Assembly (NCBI GenBank): GCA_039621445.1
Contig: CP154956.1
Location: 32,027,437-32,091,436 of the forward strand
Length of the DNA: 64,000 nucleotides
Reading direction: 5' to 3'
DNA from: Euglena gracilis
Lineage: Eukaryota > Euglenida > Euglenophyceae > Euglenales
Position 1 is the stretch's first letter, and each line of letters begins with the position of its first letter. This document shows, one piece after another, positions 22,101 to 30,417 of the stretch. Under the pieces are notes generated by a model that had not been told where the DNA came from, searched no databases, and saw only the letters and a program-made list of their open reading frames with translations. The translations under genes were made by a program, and so were the position numbers.

Positions 22101-24590
22101 CAACATCACCACCGTCACCGCCCTCTTCAGCAGCAAGACGGACTTTCGGGTGTGCACACCCTTCGTTTCGTTTTTTCTTTTTTTTTAAACCAACAGAACG
22201 TTCTCTTTTTGGGGGGGACACGGGAATCCGCACAACTTTGTGGAGTGCACGGGAATCCGCACAGGACTGATACACACACCTGCGCACACGGGATACTCTC
22301 CGTGCACACGAATGTTTCTTAAGATCCATGCTGTGACTCAGAAGATCAATGTTCCACTGCCGTGAGGTGTTTGACACACCTTCATCGTCCCCCGCAGGTG
22401 CCGCGGCAGATCACCCTCGTGGGACAGGGTCAGGGCTTTGTTCACACCGAACAAACAAAAAAGCAACGTCACAGTCAACAGTTTATAGGTATTGGTACAA
22501 TTATGTTCATCAAAATGATTGTCAGTCCAGGTACAATTTGACAAGTTTCACGCTTTTCCGAGCAATTCTCGTGGTTCTTCCCTTTCCTCTGCTGAAAGAA
22601 CGACGTTCACGTTCAGTTCCACAGGGTGAAGTCCCAATTCCCTTTTCGACCCGCACTCCTCATCCCTCCCGCCTGAAAGTGAGACACAGCTCTGCGGGGG
22701 AGGGGCCGCCCACCCTGCCGGTGGAGGTGGCGTGGTGGCTGCTGGCGCGGCTGCACGTGGAGGCCCACGACTGGGTGCTGGCGGTCACCCGCCACGCCGC
22801 CCTCCCCGCGGACCTCGCCACCCGGCTGCAGGTCCCCATCGGCGTCATCTGGGGGGACCCCGACCTCCTGGAGGAGGCGGACGAGGCGATGCAGCTGCGG
22901 GTGGACCAGCTGCAGCGCGAGATCAAAGTGGCCGACGGGAAGCCGGCCATCCTGTGGGATCAGGGCGCCACCCCAGTGCAGGCCAGACGAAGGGGGGGGG
23001 GGACGTTTGACCGTATCGACTCTGCGTGCATGAGCCGTCAGTACAGCATCGGAACGTGACGCACAGCGTGCACGCGGTTTCCCGCGCACAGTGCACGCGT
23101 GCGGATTCCCGTGGAGCGGTGTGCTTGGCTGTTGCTATGACTGGTTTCTTTCTTTCTTCGTTTTCCATCTCGCCCCACCGGGTGGTGGCCCCTGTGGCCA
23201 TCAACGTCCACCACCGCATCACCCACCACGAGCCCCTGGACGTCTCCGGCCGGGGCGGGCTGGAGGAGGAGGAGGAGAAGGGGGAGAAGGAAGAGGAGGA
23301 CATGCCCCCCCGGCCAAAGAAGAAGGAGCCGGAGAAGAAGGGCCGGGAGCCCTCGCCCCCGCCGCCAGCCAAGGGGCGGGGCAAGAAGGAGACCCCCGCC
23401 AAGGGGAAGGAGAAGGAGAAGGCCCCCCCGGCCGCCAAGGGGAAGGAGAAGGGGAAGGAGAGGGCCCCTGCCGCGAAGGAGCCTGAGGCCCCGGTGACGC
23501 CGGCCAAGCAGCCGTCGGCCCGGAGCCGGCGCGGCGGCGGCGGGCCGCAAGGGTGCTCCACCCCCCCCCGGGCCCGAAATCACCCCCCCCCCTCCCCCCC
23601 ACCCCCGCCCCCCCCTCCCCCCCCCCCCCCCCGCCCCCCCCTCCCCCCCACGCCCCCCCCCCACACCCCTCCTATAATCCTTGTGCCTACCCCCTTCCCC
23701 CCGCCCGTCCCCCCTCAGCATCCTTGCCCTTCCTCACCCCCCCCCGCAGGCCCCTTGCGTCCCCCCCCCCTTTCTCACGGTTCACGTGCCCACCCCCCCC
23801 CCCTGTTTCCCGGGCCCCTTCCGCCCCCCCCAACGCAATCCCCACCCTCCGTCCCCACCCCCCACCTGCGCCTCGCCCTGCCCCTCCGCAGCTCACCCCC
23901 CCCCGTCGGGCGCCCCCCCCCCCCCGACCCAACACCCCCCATCACTCCCCCCACGCCCCCCCCCCCCCCGCCCCTCCTTCGCCGGCCCTCCCCCCCCTGC
24001 ACGAAAATGGCCCGTCCAGTCCACCCCCCGGCCCCCTGGCCCCCCCCCGCCGCCATCCCCACCCCCCCGCCCCCCCGGCGGCGCTTCCCGGGACCCCCCG
24101 TCCCCCCCCCGCCCACCCCCCCGGCGCCGCCCCCCCTGACGGGCCCCCCCCCACCCCCGCCCGTGATCCCCGCCGCCGGGAAGGAGGAGAATGAGGATAT
24201 CGCCCCGGCCGGCCAACCCCCTGAACCGGTCTGTCCTCCCTCCCCCCCCTGCGTGTGTCCTATCAAAGTGCCTTCAGCCCCTGGGTTTTGCAGGCGGCTT
24301 GCTTGACACCGGAACCCCACACCGCACCCCGTCCTTCCCCCCCGCTGCACCCGAAACCCGCACACCCCCATGCCCCGGGTTCAGGAGGGCATGCACACTG
24401 CCTGTGTCCCCCACTCACGGATCTAGACCCCCCCCCCCCTCAGGTTTCTGCTGATTGCACGGGAAACCGCACACAGCTTGCTGACCGTAGAACGCGTACA
24501 CCCCTCCCCCCTCCCATCAAGTACAAGGGGGGAGGGTCAAGAAGAAGAAGCCCCACGCCGGCCGGCTGTGAGGAGCTGCTCAACGTGTGA
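15616..24590 (+). CDS. Element-borne multi-exon gene with ParB/DGQHR-like domain (span)
   Basis: All convincing coding blocks of the inner element lie on the plus strand: 15616-16185, 16595-17158, 17466-17715, 18005-18841, 19459-19633, 19837-20217, 20413-20640, 21163-21285, 21484-22149, 22398-22428, 22692-22974 and 23180-23551, with a Pro-rich tail to about 24.2-24.6 kb. Several junctions keep phase (19633 to 19837; 20217 to 20413), supporting one transcript there; others do not, so this may be two genes or a partly decayed one. Recognisable parts are a helical transposase-like region, a ParB/DGQHR-like fold, and a Lys/Glu- then Pro-rich tail. Palindromes sit in nearly every presumed intron. 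Confidence 0.5.
16444..16496. repeat. Inverted pair of palindromes
   Basis: GTGTGCGGGTTTCCG on the left and CGGAAACCCGCACAC on the right form a larger imperfect hairpin around a short loop, so two palindrome units are themselves inverted. Confidence 0.75.
16595..17158 (+). CDS. Element gene block 2: DEN/GIWHAYKH segment
   Basis: Open for 188 codons between CGTCAG| and CGGAAG|GTGCTG, phase 0 at both ends. After a helical stretch come LPLLVDENIHYRILRLLYSA and VPLLYGIWHAYKHTVTVVY. An Asp-Glu-Asn followed about 35 residues later by Trp-His-x-Tyr-Lys-His looks like a conserved catalytic or metal-binding core. I cannot assign a transposase superfamily. Candidate for the element's recombinase. Confidence 0.55.
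17466..17715 (+). CDS. Element gene block 3
   Basis: Reads DRLREESQRVHVSAPTAADA then LLLGLHRLLTFFLPALLHL and ARQVLERCLVLQAHLERAM. Mostly helical. The preceding presumed intron holds palindromes at 17285 and 17366. A large minus-strand open frame here is a GC-composition shadow. Confidence 0.5.
18005..18841 (+). CDS. Element gene block 4: acidic, repeat-bearing
   Basis: Acceptor GCGCCAG|, then LADHPEGRPFPRRVDATRIA and a helical part to RRQRAMDNFLHQRQRRRR, followed by a disordered Ala/Pro/Glu/Ser region. Two palindrome copies are translated as AETRA (18362 and 18394). Later SLYEPP occurs twice and a Ser/Asp/Glu run ends the block. A short intron may remove about 18757-18810. Confidence 0.5.
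19459..19633 (+). CDS. Element gene block 5: ParB/DGQHR-like part 1
   Basis: Acceptor TTCCAG|, then LDVLVLDETLTRG, HVDSLVKAFTENPPVGALSF and VVWPEQ, ending one base into a codon before GTGTGT. The 'HVDSLVKAF...' helix followed by a strand matches the opening of ParB/sulfiredoxin-type domains. Confidence 0.62.
19837..20217 (+). CDS. Element gene block 6: ParB/DGQHR-like part 2
   Basis: Acceptor TTTTCACAG|, then GKFVILSGQHRFLAATQ. SGQHR corresponds to the G-x-H-R signature of ParB/Srx and DGQHR proteins, in which the motif contributes to a nucleotide or phosphate site. The frame meets TGA at 19918, but removing a 46-nt GT...AG segment (19885-19930) joins ATQ to WTEWFNCHTVLGSASLEERQ in phase. 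It ends HGKM|GTGTGCGCGG, where a palindrome begins straight away in the intron. Confidence 0.6.
20413..20640 (+). CDS. Element gene block 7
   Basis: Acceptor TGTGCAG|, then DNWVKSMQPLAEWLLHSGRP and ALSPYAFKAIEQLYDPQDYV; joins the previous block in phase 0. Helical, consistent with the helical region after a ParB-like fold. The intron after it carries the palindrome at 20793. Confidence 0.55.
21163..21285 (+). CDS. Element gene block 8
   Basis: Short frame after GTGCTCAG|: TLAMVPSLEQSMDSTDIKVP then TNWRWSAQHPCAG. The donor is uncertain (after DIK or later). Introns on both sides carry palindromes (21042, 21079 and 21343). Confidence 0.4.
21484..22149 (+). CDS. Element gene block 9
   Basis: 222 codons, phase 0 at both ends: AVLRSPLWGTERYAPLRARL, a Gly/Ala/Ser/Arg-rich linker, then HVVPLHPTAGMPREIMELNV, VPFVATGRAFAIGALQQTLQ and NVDRTYLFNITTVTALFSS. 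The second half is a well-formed alpha/beta domain, family not recognised. Donor TTTCGG|GTGTGC. Confidence 0.55.
22398..22428 (+). CDS. Element gene block 10: micro-exon
   Basis: CCCGCAG| then VPRQITLVGQ before GGGTCAGG. 31 bp. Its frame reads on naturally from the preceding block (KTDFR-VPRQITL). Confidence 0.4.
22692..22974 (+). CDS. Element gene block 11
   Basis: Reads PVEVAWWLLARLHVEAHDWV, GVIWGDPDLLEEADEAMQLR and KVADGKPAILWDQGATP. A compact domain with many Trp and acidic residues, not recognised. Splice sites approximate. Confidence 0.5.
23180..23551 (+). CDS. Element gene block 12: Lys/Glu-rich tail
   Basis: VVAPVAINVHHRITHHEPLD then an acidic run and KGKEKEK-type repeats to about 23545. 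Likely disordered and nucleic-acid-binding. Donor near CAAGG|GTGCTCC, leading into poly-C. Confidence 0.5.
23557..24215. repeat. Poly-C / polyproline tract
   Basis: More than 600 bp that are almost all C, with CCCCCCAC interruptions. All plus frames are open and read as polyproline. It may be coding (ending VIPAAGKEENEDIAPA near 24200) or intron. Further C-rich stretches follow at 24.6-24.9 and 25.31-25.41 kb. Confidence 0.6.
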
Positions 24591-25312
24591 GCAGCACGGC
24601 CCCAGCGGCGGCCGGGCGGCCGGGGCGGCAGGAGCTGCCCCCCCCCGTTGGCCCCCCCTGTTCCCCCCCCCCGCCACCCTCAGTCGCCGCGCCCGGTGCC
24701 CCTCTGGACCCCGCCCCCAGGGGCGGGCGGCCGTCGGGCAGCCCCCTGCCCCTCCTTGTCCGCTCCTGCCCACCCCCAACCTCCCTTCCCCCTTCCCCCC
24801 CCCCTCCCCACTCCCCCTCCTTCCCTATCACCCCCCCCCCCCTTTGTTTTTTGTGTGTCACACACCCTCACCGCACACCCACTGCCCCCCAGGACTGCCC
24901 AAACGTCTTTCACCTTTCGACGGGAACCCAACCCCTGGACCACTCCATCAAACCGTTTTTCAAACCTGGGACCCACCGGACGCCCCAACCGCCGTGTCAG
25001 GTCCAGGGCACACATTCTGTCTCCCGTTCAGTGCACCGGTGTCCAACCAACCCTTTTGCGATTGCACTGTATGGAGTGTGGAATCCCTCTCTGACACATA
25101 CCCCTCTCGTGTGCCCTGGACCTGAACCACCCATTCGGCTGTCCGTTCGTCCCCTCCGTGTGTCTCTCGTTTCCCCTCTGGACCGCCCACAGAGACTTCG
25201 TCTCGCTCTCTTCCCCCAGGACGAAGGACCCCTGCAGGACCAGGACCAGGCTGCACGGTGATCCGCACACGCACCCTCCCCCTCTCACCCTTCTTTCTGT
25301 CGTTGCGCTTCG

Positions 25313-25315
25313 TCC

Positions 25316-25354
<39 letters not shown>

Positions 25355-25412
25355 ACCCCCCACCCCCCACCCCCCCCGCCGCCCCCCCCCGCCCCCCCCC
25401 CCAAAGGTTTCC
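25313..25412. repeat. Homopolymer C tract
   Basis: About 100 bp of near-pure C near the right side of the inner element, followed by palindromes at 25426 and 25517. Such runs are prone to sequencing length errors. Confidence 0.85.
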
Positions 25413-25693
25413 CGTATGCTTTTGCACGGATAACCGCACAAGTTCGCTTTTAACCAGCCTTGGTCATTCAGCCCCCTCTCGTAGTGTTAGCCCCTTCACA
25501 TATGGTTCCCCTATCTTGTGCGGTTTCCCGTCCAACACACCATCTGTCAAAAATTAGGACATCCGTTCAGCAGTGGTGTTCGTTTCCCCATCCCGTCACT
25601 GCTCGTTGGCACTCACCAGTCCTCAAAAAGTGCGCGGAATCTGAGGTTCTCCCCTTCGCATGGTTTCCCTCCACCCCCCCCCTCCCTAGTCCC

Positions 25694-25850
25694 GGTTCGG
25701 CTCCGTCGTGACACGGCCGGGGTTTCCTTCCCCCCGCTCCTCCACTTCGCGTGAGTCCAATATGTTTTTATACCACCGGGAATCCCGTAATCGAGGGGTG
25801 ACTTATAGGAGGTGGGGTTCGGCTCCGTCGTGACACGGCCGGGGCTCCGA
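25694..25850. repeat. 29-bp direct repeat pair
   Basis: GGTTCGGCTCCGTCGTGACA with a CGGCCGGGG tail occurs at about 25694 and 25817. Confidence 0.8.
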
Positions 25851-26101
25851 CGGCCAGGTGTTCTGCGACCCCTTCTCCGTTTTCACATTTTCTGCCTGGT
25901 TTCTGGGGGGTATTTCACAAAACCACCCCTTTTCAGCCATTAATTTTCACAATGGGTGACGTGTCAAAACAGCGGAAACAGGCGGAAACCCGCACGTTAT
26001 TCTTGGGTTGTATTAACTATCAGAAATATCAGTTGAGTTTCGGGGGGGTGGCCTACACGGAAACCCGCACACCTGGACCGCCTAAAAAATGGCATAAAAT
26101 T

Positions 26102-26123
26102 TGGGCAATTAGCGCCGCCTAAG
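26102..26123 (-). repeat. Right terminal repeat, inner element
   Basis: Inverse complement reads CTTAGGCGGCGC, T, AATTGCCCA, with one base differing from the left end. Confidence 0.9.
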
Positions 26124-26128
26124 TTTAC
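26124..26128. repeat. Target duplication TTTAC, right
   Basis: Directly after GCCTAAG at 26123; the outer element's sequence resumes with CAC. Confidence 0.82.
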
Positions 26129-26604
26129 CACTTAAAACGTCTCTTCCAAGAAATTGTAGCATCTGTTGGGCAGTGCTGTGTGTTCACCTCCCCCATCACT
26201 GGACCTCGGTACTCACGAGAGGTTCAAAAATGCGCGGGTTGCTTAAGCGGTTGCCTCTTCTTCACCTGCCACACTGTGTCACCCCCCCTCCAGAGGGGGG
26301 TCCGACAGCAACGCCAAACAACCCGGGCTCCGGTGGCCAGGTGTTCTCCGGCTGTTTTCTGTTTTTCAAAATTTCAGGGCGTTCCAGGGGGGTGTTTTCC
26401 AAAACCCCCCTAAAACAGCCATAAATTCTCAAAATCGCCACTTTGTCAAAATGCTTAAAATGGACCCTTAACAACCCAAATTTTCGTGCTGGTGCCATCC
26501 TCTCAAAATTTCGAGCACATAACAGTGAGTTTCGTAAACGGAAACCCGCGCACCCCAAGCGTGCAAAAAATCGCAAAAAATTTGGGCAATTTGCGCCGCC
26601 TAAG
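26129..26604. mobile_element. Right arm of the outer element
   Basis: Aligns with the last 560 bp of the inner copy: for example GGCCAGGTGTTCT at 25855 and 26336, and the CAGCCAT(T)AATTT stretch at 25936 and 26416. It carries the palindrome at 26539. Confidence 0.75.
26583..26604 (-). repeat. Right terminal repeat, outer element
   Basis: Inverse complement reads CTTAGGCGGCGC, A, AATTGCCCA. Confidence 0.88.
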
Positions 26605-26609
26605 TCTGT
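26605..26609. repeat. Target duplication TCTGT, right
   Basis: Directly after GCCTAAG; pairs with 10638-10642. Confidence 0.8.
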
Positions 26610-26950
26610 GTACAAATGAGGGAGGGCACCTCCCGTTTTATGTGGATTTCCAGGTTGATGGCTGGAACAAAATGAAAAACGAAAATGCCCCAAGGACAAG
26701 CAGTCTGATGGGCTTCTGAAACCCCCCTCCTCCCTGCCCTTTTTAGTCTGGAGCAAACCACCGAAAAAAAACAACATTTTGAGAGCCTTTTGGACACAAA
26801 ACTGCAGCAAATAATAACCTGTGTTCATTCCGGCAGAAATGAGGGAAATTGGCACCCAGAGGGAAACACCCCCATCCCACCCCCGCGTCACAGGTCCCTC
26901 TTGGTTTGGTATGCGCCCCTGTGTCTGACTCTCAGAAGAGGGGACCACAC

Positions 26951-27077
26951 CTGGAGCGAACGACGGTGACGTTCAGCATGCCCAGCACCTCCGCATAGAA
27001 GGTGGCCATCACAGGTGTCAGGAACTGGTACAGGCTGCGCCCCAGCACAGCGCTGGGGGGCAGGTCCGCCGTGGCCT
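26951..27077 (-). CDS. Unidentified gene, downstream exon
   Basis: Between CGCCGCAG| and CTCCAG|GTGTGG: ATADLPPSAVLGRSLYQFLT then PVMATFYAEVLGMLNVTVVR. It joins the exon at 27384-27480 in correct phase (G|AG gives Glu). Amphipathic helices; I do not recognise the family. Later exons, if any, would lie to the left, close to the element boundary. Confidence 0.55.
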
Positions 27078-27120
27078 CTGCGGCGGCAAAGAGACACGGA
27101 GGGGGTGGAAGGAAAGGCTG

Positions 27121-27184
27121 TGTGGGTGGGTGGGTGGGTGGGTCGGTCGGTCGGTGGTCGGTGGGTGGGTGGGTGGGTGGGTGG
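27121..27184. repeat. (GGGT)n microsatellite
   Basis: GGTGGGTGGGT and GGTCGGTCGGT units inside the intron between the two exons above. Confidence 0.85.
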
Positions 27185-27383
27185 GCTGTCTCCAGCTTCC
27201 TTGTGGCATTTACCAGACGCAATGCAATGCAGCAAAACACAGCACAACCCACCACACCAGACCAGAACACAACACAACACAATACAAGACAGTGCAATGC
27301 ACGCATCACGCGCGCACGCACATTTACACACAAACACACATTGACACTCACCCGCATCCACCGCACCACTCAAGGGGCAACAC

Positions 27384-27480
27384 CTGCCGCAGCAGTGGCC
27401 CAGCTTTTCGCCGTGGGGACGTTCTGAATGATGCCGTGCCGGTCGACGTGGTACTCCACTATGTTCTGGTGCCACCAGCG
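27384..27480 (-). CDS. Unidentified gene, upstream exon
   Basis: Between CGCCCAG| and GCGGCAG|GTGTTG: RWWHQNIVEYHVDRHGIIQN then VPTAKSWATAAA. A further exon may lie at about 27500-27610 (PVHLSFTSGTQKQQLYSWD). Confidence 0.55.
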
Positions 27481-27799
27481 CTGGGCGGGGGGGGGGGGTC
27501 CCTAACAGCTGCCAGGCCAGCCCAAGCCCTGGGCAGTGGTCCCACGAGTACAGTTGCTGCTTCTGTGTGCCGGACGTGAAGGAGAGGTGGACGGGGTCCG
27601 GCAGGTCGGTGGGCAGGCAGCTGGTGGGTGGACAATCAACGGGGCACAACGATGACGTCACAACTGGTCAGAGTTCAGGGGGTTTGGGCGACCTGTGTGT
27701 CATCAGTCATTCTGGTTCAGTGTGTCAGGTTTGGGCCGAGGCTACGGAGACCCCAACCCTGCGTCAGGAGTCTCCCCTCCGCCTGACAGAATGGAGGCA

Positions 27800-28500
27800 C
27801 AGCAAGTCCCCACCGAGCTCGCACTCCACTCCAGCTGCCAGCCGCCTGGGCAAAGCTGCGGCCGGGGACGGGGGCCGACAGACGCCCCTCATCCTCCTCC
27901 TCCATTGTCATCACGTTGACCATCCGCCGCAGCCCCCTGCCGGTACCGACTGGGCCCCTACACCCCTGGGACAGCGTGACGTTCACGCGGGAGAACTACC
28001 TGAGGCTAAACCGATGCCTTATTTCCACGAAGCAACAAAAAGAACAATACGCCATGAAAGAAATTTGCTTTCAGGGAGTTATGTTCCTGATGCAAATGGG
28101 AAGCCAAAGAATAGGAAAAAAGAACATAACTTTACAAATGAGTGGAACTGGAAGAGAAAGACAGAGATTCACCAATTCACCCAACGATGCCGACAGGCAG
28201 GTTTGCACATCGGACGTGCCATGCCACACGTGCTCCTCACCCCAGGATGCAAAAAAACGGGGGAAATACACAATGGAACTGCAACACTCAGGCGTGCAAC
28301 CCTGTATTGTGGGATGGTGCGGTTGGGATGGAATGGGCTTGGGAATGGGTGGGGGGGGGGGGTAGCACTGCGGCGAGGGCCAGGGAAAGCAGGCGGCTGT
28401 GCGCCACCACTGTGGACCTGCTCTGCCCGCAGCCCATGTTCGAGGTGGCGGCGGGGACCCACCTGGAGAAGACGGGCAGTCCGCCTGGCGGAGCCGCCAC
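27800..28500 (+). other. Weak plus-strand exon candidates
   Basis: SSSSSIVITLTIRRSPLPVP followed by HPWDSVTFTRENYLR (about 27890-28005), and PMFEVAAGTHLEKTG after CCCGCAG| at 28435. Frames are protein-like but junctions and strand are uncertain. Confidence 0.3.
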
Positions 28501-28564
28501 AAATGCAGGGGAGAACTCACCCATACGATGTCCCTCTGGGGTGTCAACAACTGGCAGGGTGACA

Positions 28565-29400
28565 GTAGGAGGAGGAGGAGGCGCCATAGGAGGAGGCTCA
28601 AGACTTCTCGTCGTTCAAGGACGTTCGAGGACGTTCAAGGAAGCTCGAGTACCTCCTCAAATGTTGTTCGATGTCGCTTGAGGTCGTCCGAGGAGGTTCG
28701 AGAGTCTCCTCGAGCTACCTTGAACGGCAGTCGAGGAGGCTCGAGAACCTCCTCGAATTCGTTCAGGATTGAACGAAGATCGTTCAAGGAAAAGCAACCC
28801 CTGACTAGACGATATATGATGGAAATTTCATCAAAAAAGCAAACAAAAAAACGGCACAAATCAGCGAATTCCAAATACAGGGACAGAACTGAGGCATGTT
28901 CGGTGACCCCAACCAGGGGGGGGGGGGTTGCTGGTGTCACCCTCCAACACATTGTGTCCGAACATGGCAAACCTAGGTCCTCCAATGTTCTGTGGATTTG
29001 CTTTCCGGTGGATTTGCACCCTCTGGGGGAAGGGCGGCCAGGATGGACCAAAGGTGGCCAATCTTGCGCCTTCTTTGGCCGGAAAGGTCGATTTTGGCCG
29101 GAGTGACCGACCCCCTCCCCGGGGAGGGGGGGGGGGGTAGAAGTGGGTGACTGGGGTTTGAATAATGACTGACTGGCTTTTTGAAAGAAGAAAGTGGCAT
29201 AGTCCGGACCACCATCTGAGGGGAGGCTCGAGGTTGAAGTTCGAGCTCCAGCCTCCTCGATCGTTTTTAAGACCTTTTGAGGGGCTTGAAGAGCCTCCTC
29301 AAATCACCTCGAACAGATATCCAAGGACGCTCTTCAACCTCCTTGAAAGTCCTCAAACGACCTAAACTACATTTGAGGAGGCTCTGGAGTCTCCTCCTAC
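28565..29400. mobile_element. Palindrome-cluster element
   Basis: Inverted ends GTAGGAGGAG (28565) and CTCCTCCTAC (29391-29400). Subterminal clusters at 28.6-28.79 and 29.21-29.40 kb of TTCGAGGAGG / CCTCCTCGAA palindromes in both orientations. No clear target duplication and no transposase. Confidence 0.5.
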
Positions 29401-29427
29401 ATACTGACATACACGTGTGAAGGAATT

Positions 29428-29665
29428 TCAGACCTTCTGAACAGTTGCGTACAAGTAGGACTTGTGCAACAAAGGGAGTTGTACACACACCGTATGCACC
29501 ATATGCAACACAAGGGTTATTGTTCTTTTGGGGCCCTCCAAACAGCTGCGTGAAAAAGGACGTGGGCAACAAAAGGGAGTTGCGCACACAGGGCATGTGA
29601 AACACAAAAGGTTTTGCTATTTTTGCGCCCTCCGAATAGTTGCCTACAAAAGGACAAAGACTATG
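29428..29665. repeat. Tandem repeat, about 2.5 copies
   Basis: Units around 100 bp carrying CCCTCCAAACAGCTGCGTG and GCAACAAAAGGGAGTTG, divergent between copies. Confidence 0.7.
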
Positions 29666-29713
29666 TTTTTCTTTCAGCCTCATGGTTGAATATATGTTCG
29701 AGGTAACCCCCCA

Positions 29714-29741
29714 AAATATAAGCAACCGGTTGCTTATATTT
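29714..29741. repeat. Perfect 28-bp palindrome
   Basis: Arms AAATATAAGCAACC and GGTTGCTTATATTT with no spacer; pairing partly continues outward through CCC/GGG and AA/TT. Confidence 0.9.
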
Positions 29742-30417
29742 GGGTTTCCGGAAACTAACCCCAGGGTTGCTTGCGCCTTTTTTCAACATTGCTCAGACAG
29801 TTTAAGCGATTCTCATGTTTGGCAGAACCGGAAACATCCCTCACTCTCCTAGAGTCCGGATGACTCAATGACATAAAAAATGAGATGGCAAAGAAACGAG
29901 GAAAACACGCACAAAAAAAAATTGTCAAAATCAAAAAAAAACTTACACAAAAAAAACAGAAAAGATATATTTGTGCCCCCCCTTCTTCTTGCCAAAAATA
30001 AGGATACTGCCCGTACCCCCAGGAGACTGACAGAAGCTCTGACCGTCCATGTCTTGTGCATCTCGTGTATGTGTGAATCTGCGCCAACCAATGGATGAGC
30101 CTTCGACTTCGAGAAGGCATTTGGGTACAAATATGACACAGCCAGCAACGAGGGAACTTGAGGCACTGAAAAAAAAAGCACTACACTTCCCCATGCTCGC
30201 ACCAAAAAAAACTGGCTTATGATGATCAGCCATGAGAGGAGCCGAGAGCGTCTCGCAGGAAGTCTCCGAAAGGAGACACCAAATCGCAATGGCAAGTGAC
30301 ACCGCCTCCGGATTGCCAGGACAGAGCGCGGCGATATATGGCGGGGAGGGCACAGCCACCGTGGACGGTACAGGGCGGACAGCGGGATTAGGCGTCGCCG
30401 GCTCGCTGGTGCCGGGC

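Larger units (their letters stand above)
12781..26123. mobile_element. Inner TIR element (13.3 kb), gene-bearing
   Basis: Starts CTTAGGCGGCGCGAATTGCC at 12781 and ends with the inverse (AATTAGCGCCGCCTAAG) at 26123, flanked by TTTAC on both sides (12776-12780 and 26124-26128). Its first 160 bp align with the start of the outer copy and its last 560 bp with the end of the outer copy, so both belong to one family. It holds about 35 GCGG-N4-CCGC palindromes and a plus-strand multi-exon gene from 15.6 to about 24.6 kb. The left 2.8 kb has no convincing exon. Confidence 0.9.
10787..26545. repeat. Dispersed GCGG-N4-CCGC palindrome family
   Basis: About 50 copies by eye of a 12-bp core, GCGG, four mostly A/T bases, CCGC, usually extended to GTGCGG...CCGCAC. 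Many copies have one or two changes in one arm (CCGT for CCGC). Examples: 10787, 10968, 11051, 12435, 12925, 13108, 14880, 15568, 16449, 17285, 19373, 20793, 22250, 23073, 25979 and 26539. They lie in spacers and presumed introns; two fall in coding sequence (about 18362 and 18394). I found none outside 10.6-26.6 kb. Possible roles: binding sites for an element-encoded protein, or RNA hairpins. Confidence 0.85.
10643..26604. mobile_element. Outer TIR element (16.0 kb with nested copy)
   Basis: Starts CTTAGGCGGCGCGAATTGCC and ends with the inverse GGGCAATTTGCGCCGCCTAAG-type terminus. It is flanked by a 5-bp duplication TCTGT on both sides (10638-10642 and 26605-26609). Without the nested copy it would be about 2.6 kb: a left arm of 10643-12780 and a right arm of 26129-26604. 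Those arms carry the same GCGG-N4-CCGC palindromes as the inner copy but no convincing gene, so the outer copy was probably non-autonomous. The end sequence and 5-bp duplication do not fit Polintons (6 bp, AG end), hAT (8 bp) or Transib (CAC end). Confidence 0.88.

Noticed and set aside
23553-24306. Polyproline protein as a separate gene
   Set aside because: Every plus frame is open because the DNA is nearly pure C; there is no independent evidence of translation.
12781-26123. Transib/RAG-type element
   Set aside because: The 5-bp duplication fits but the ends lack a CAC heptamer and no RAG1-like core was recognised.
10787-26545. CRISPR array
   Set aside because: Spacing is irregular, the units are short palindromes, and the sequence is eukaryotic.
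10643-26604. Polinton/Maverick or integrated virus
   Set aside because: Duplication is 5 bp, ends do not start AG, and I see no DNA polymerase, integrase, ATPase or capsid-like sequence.
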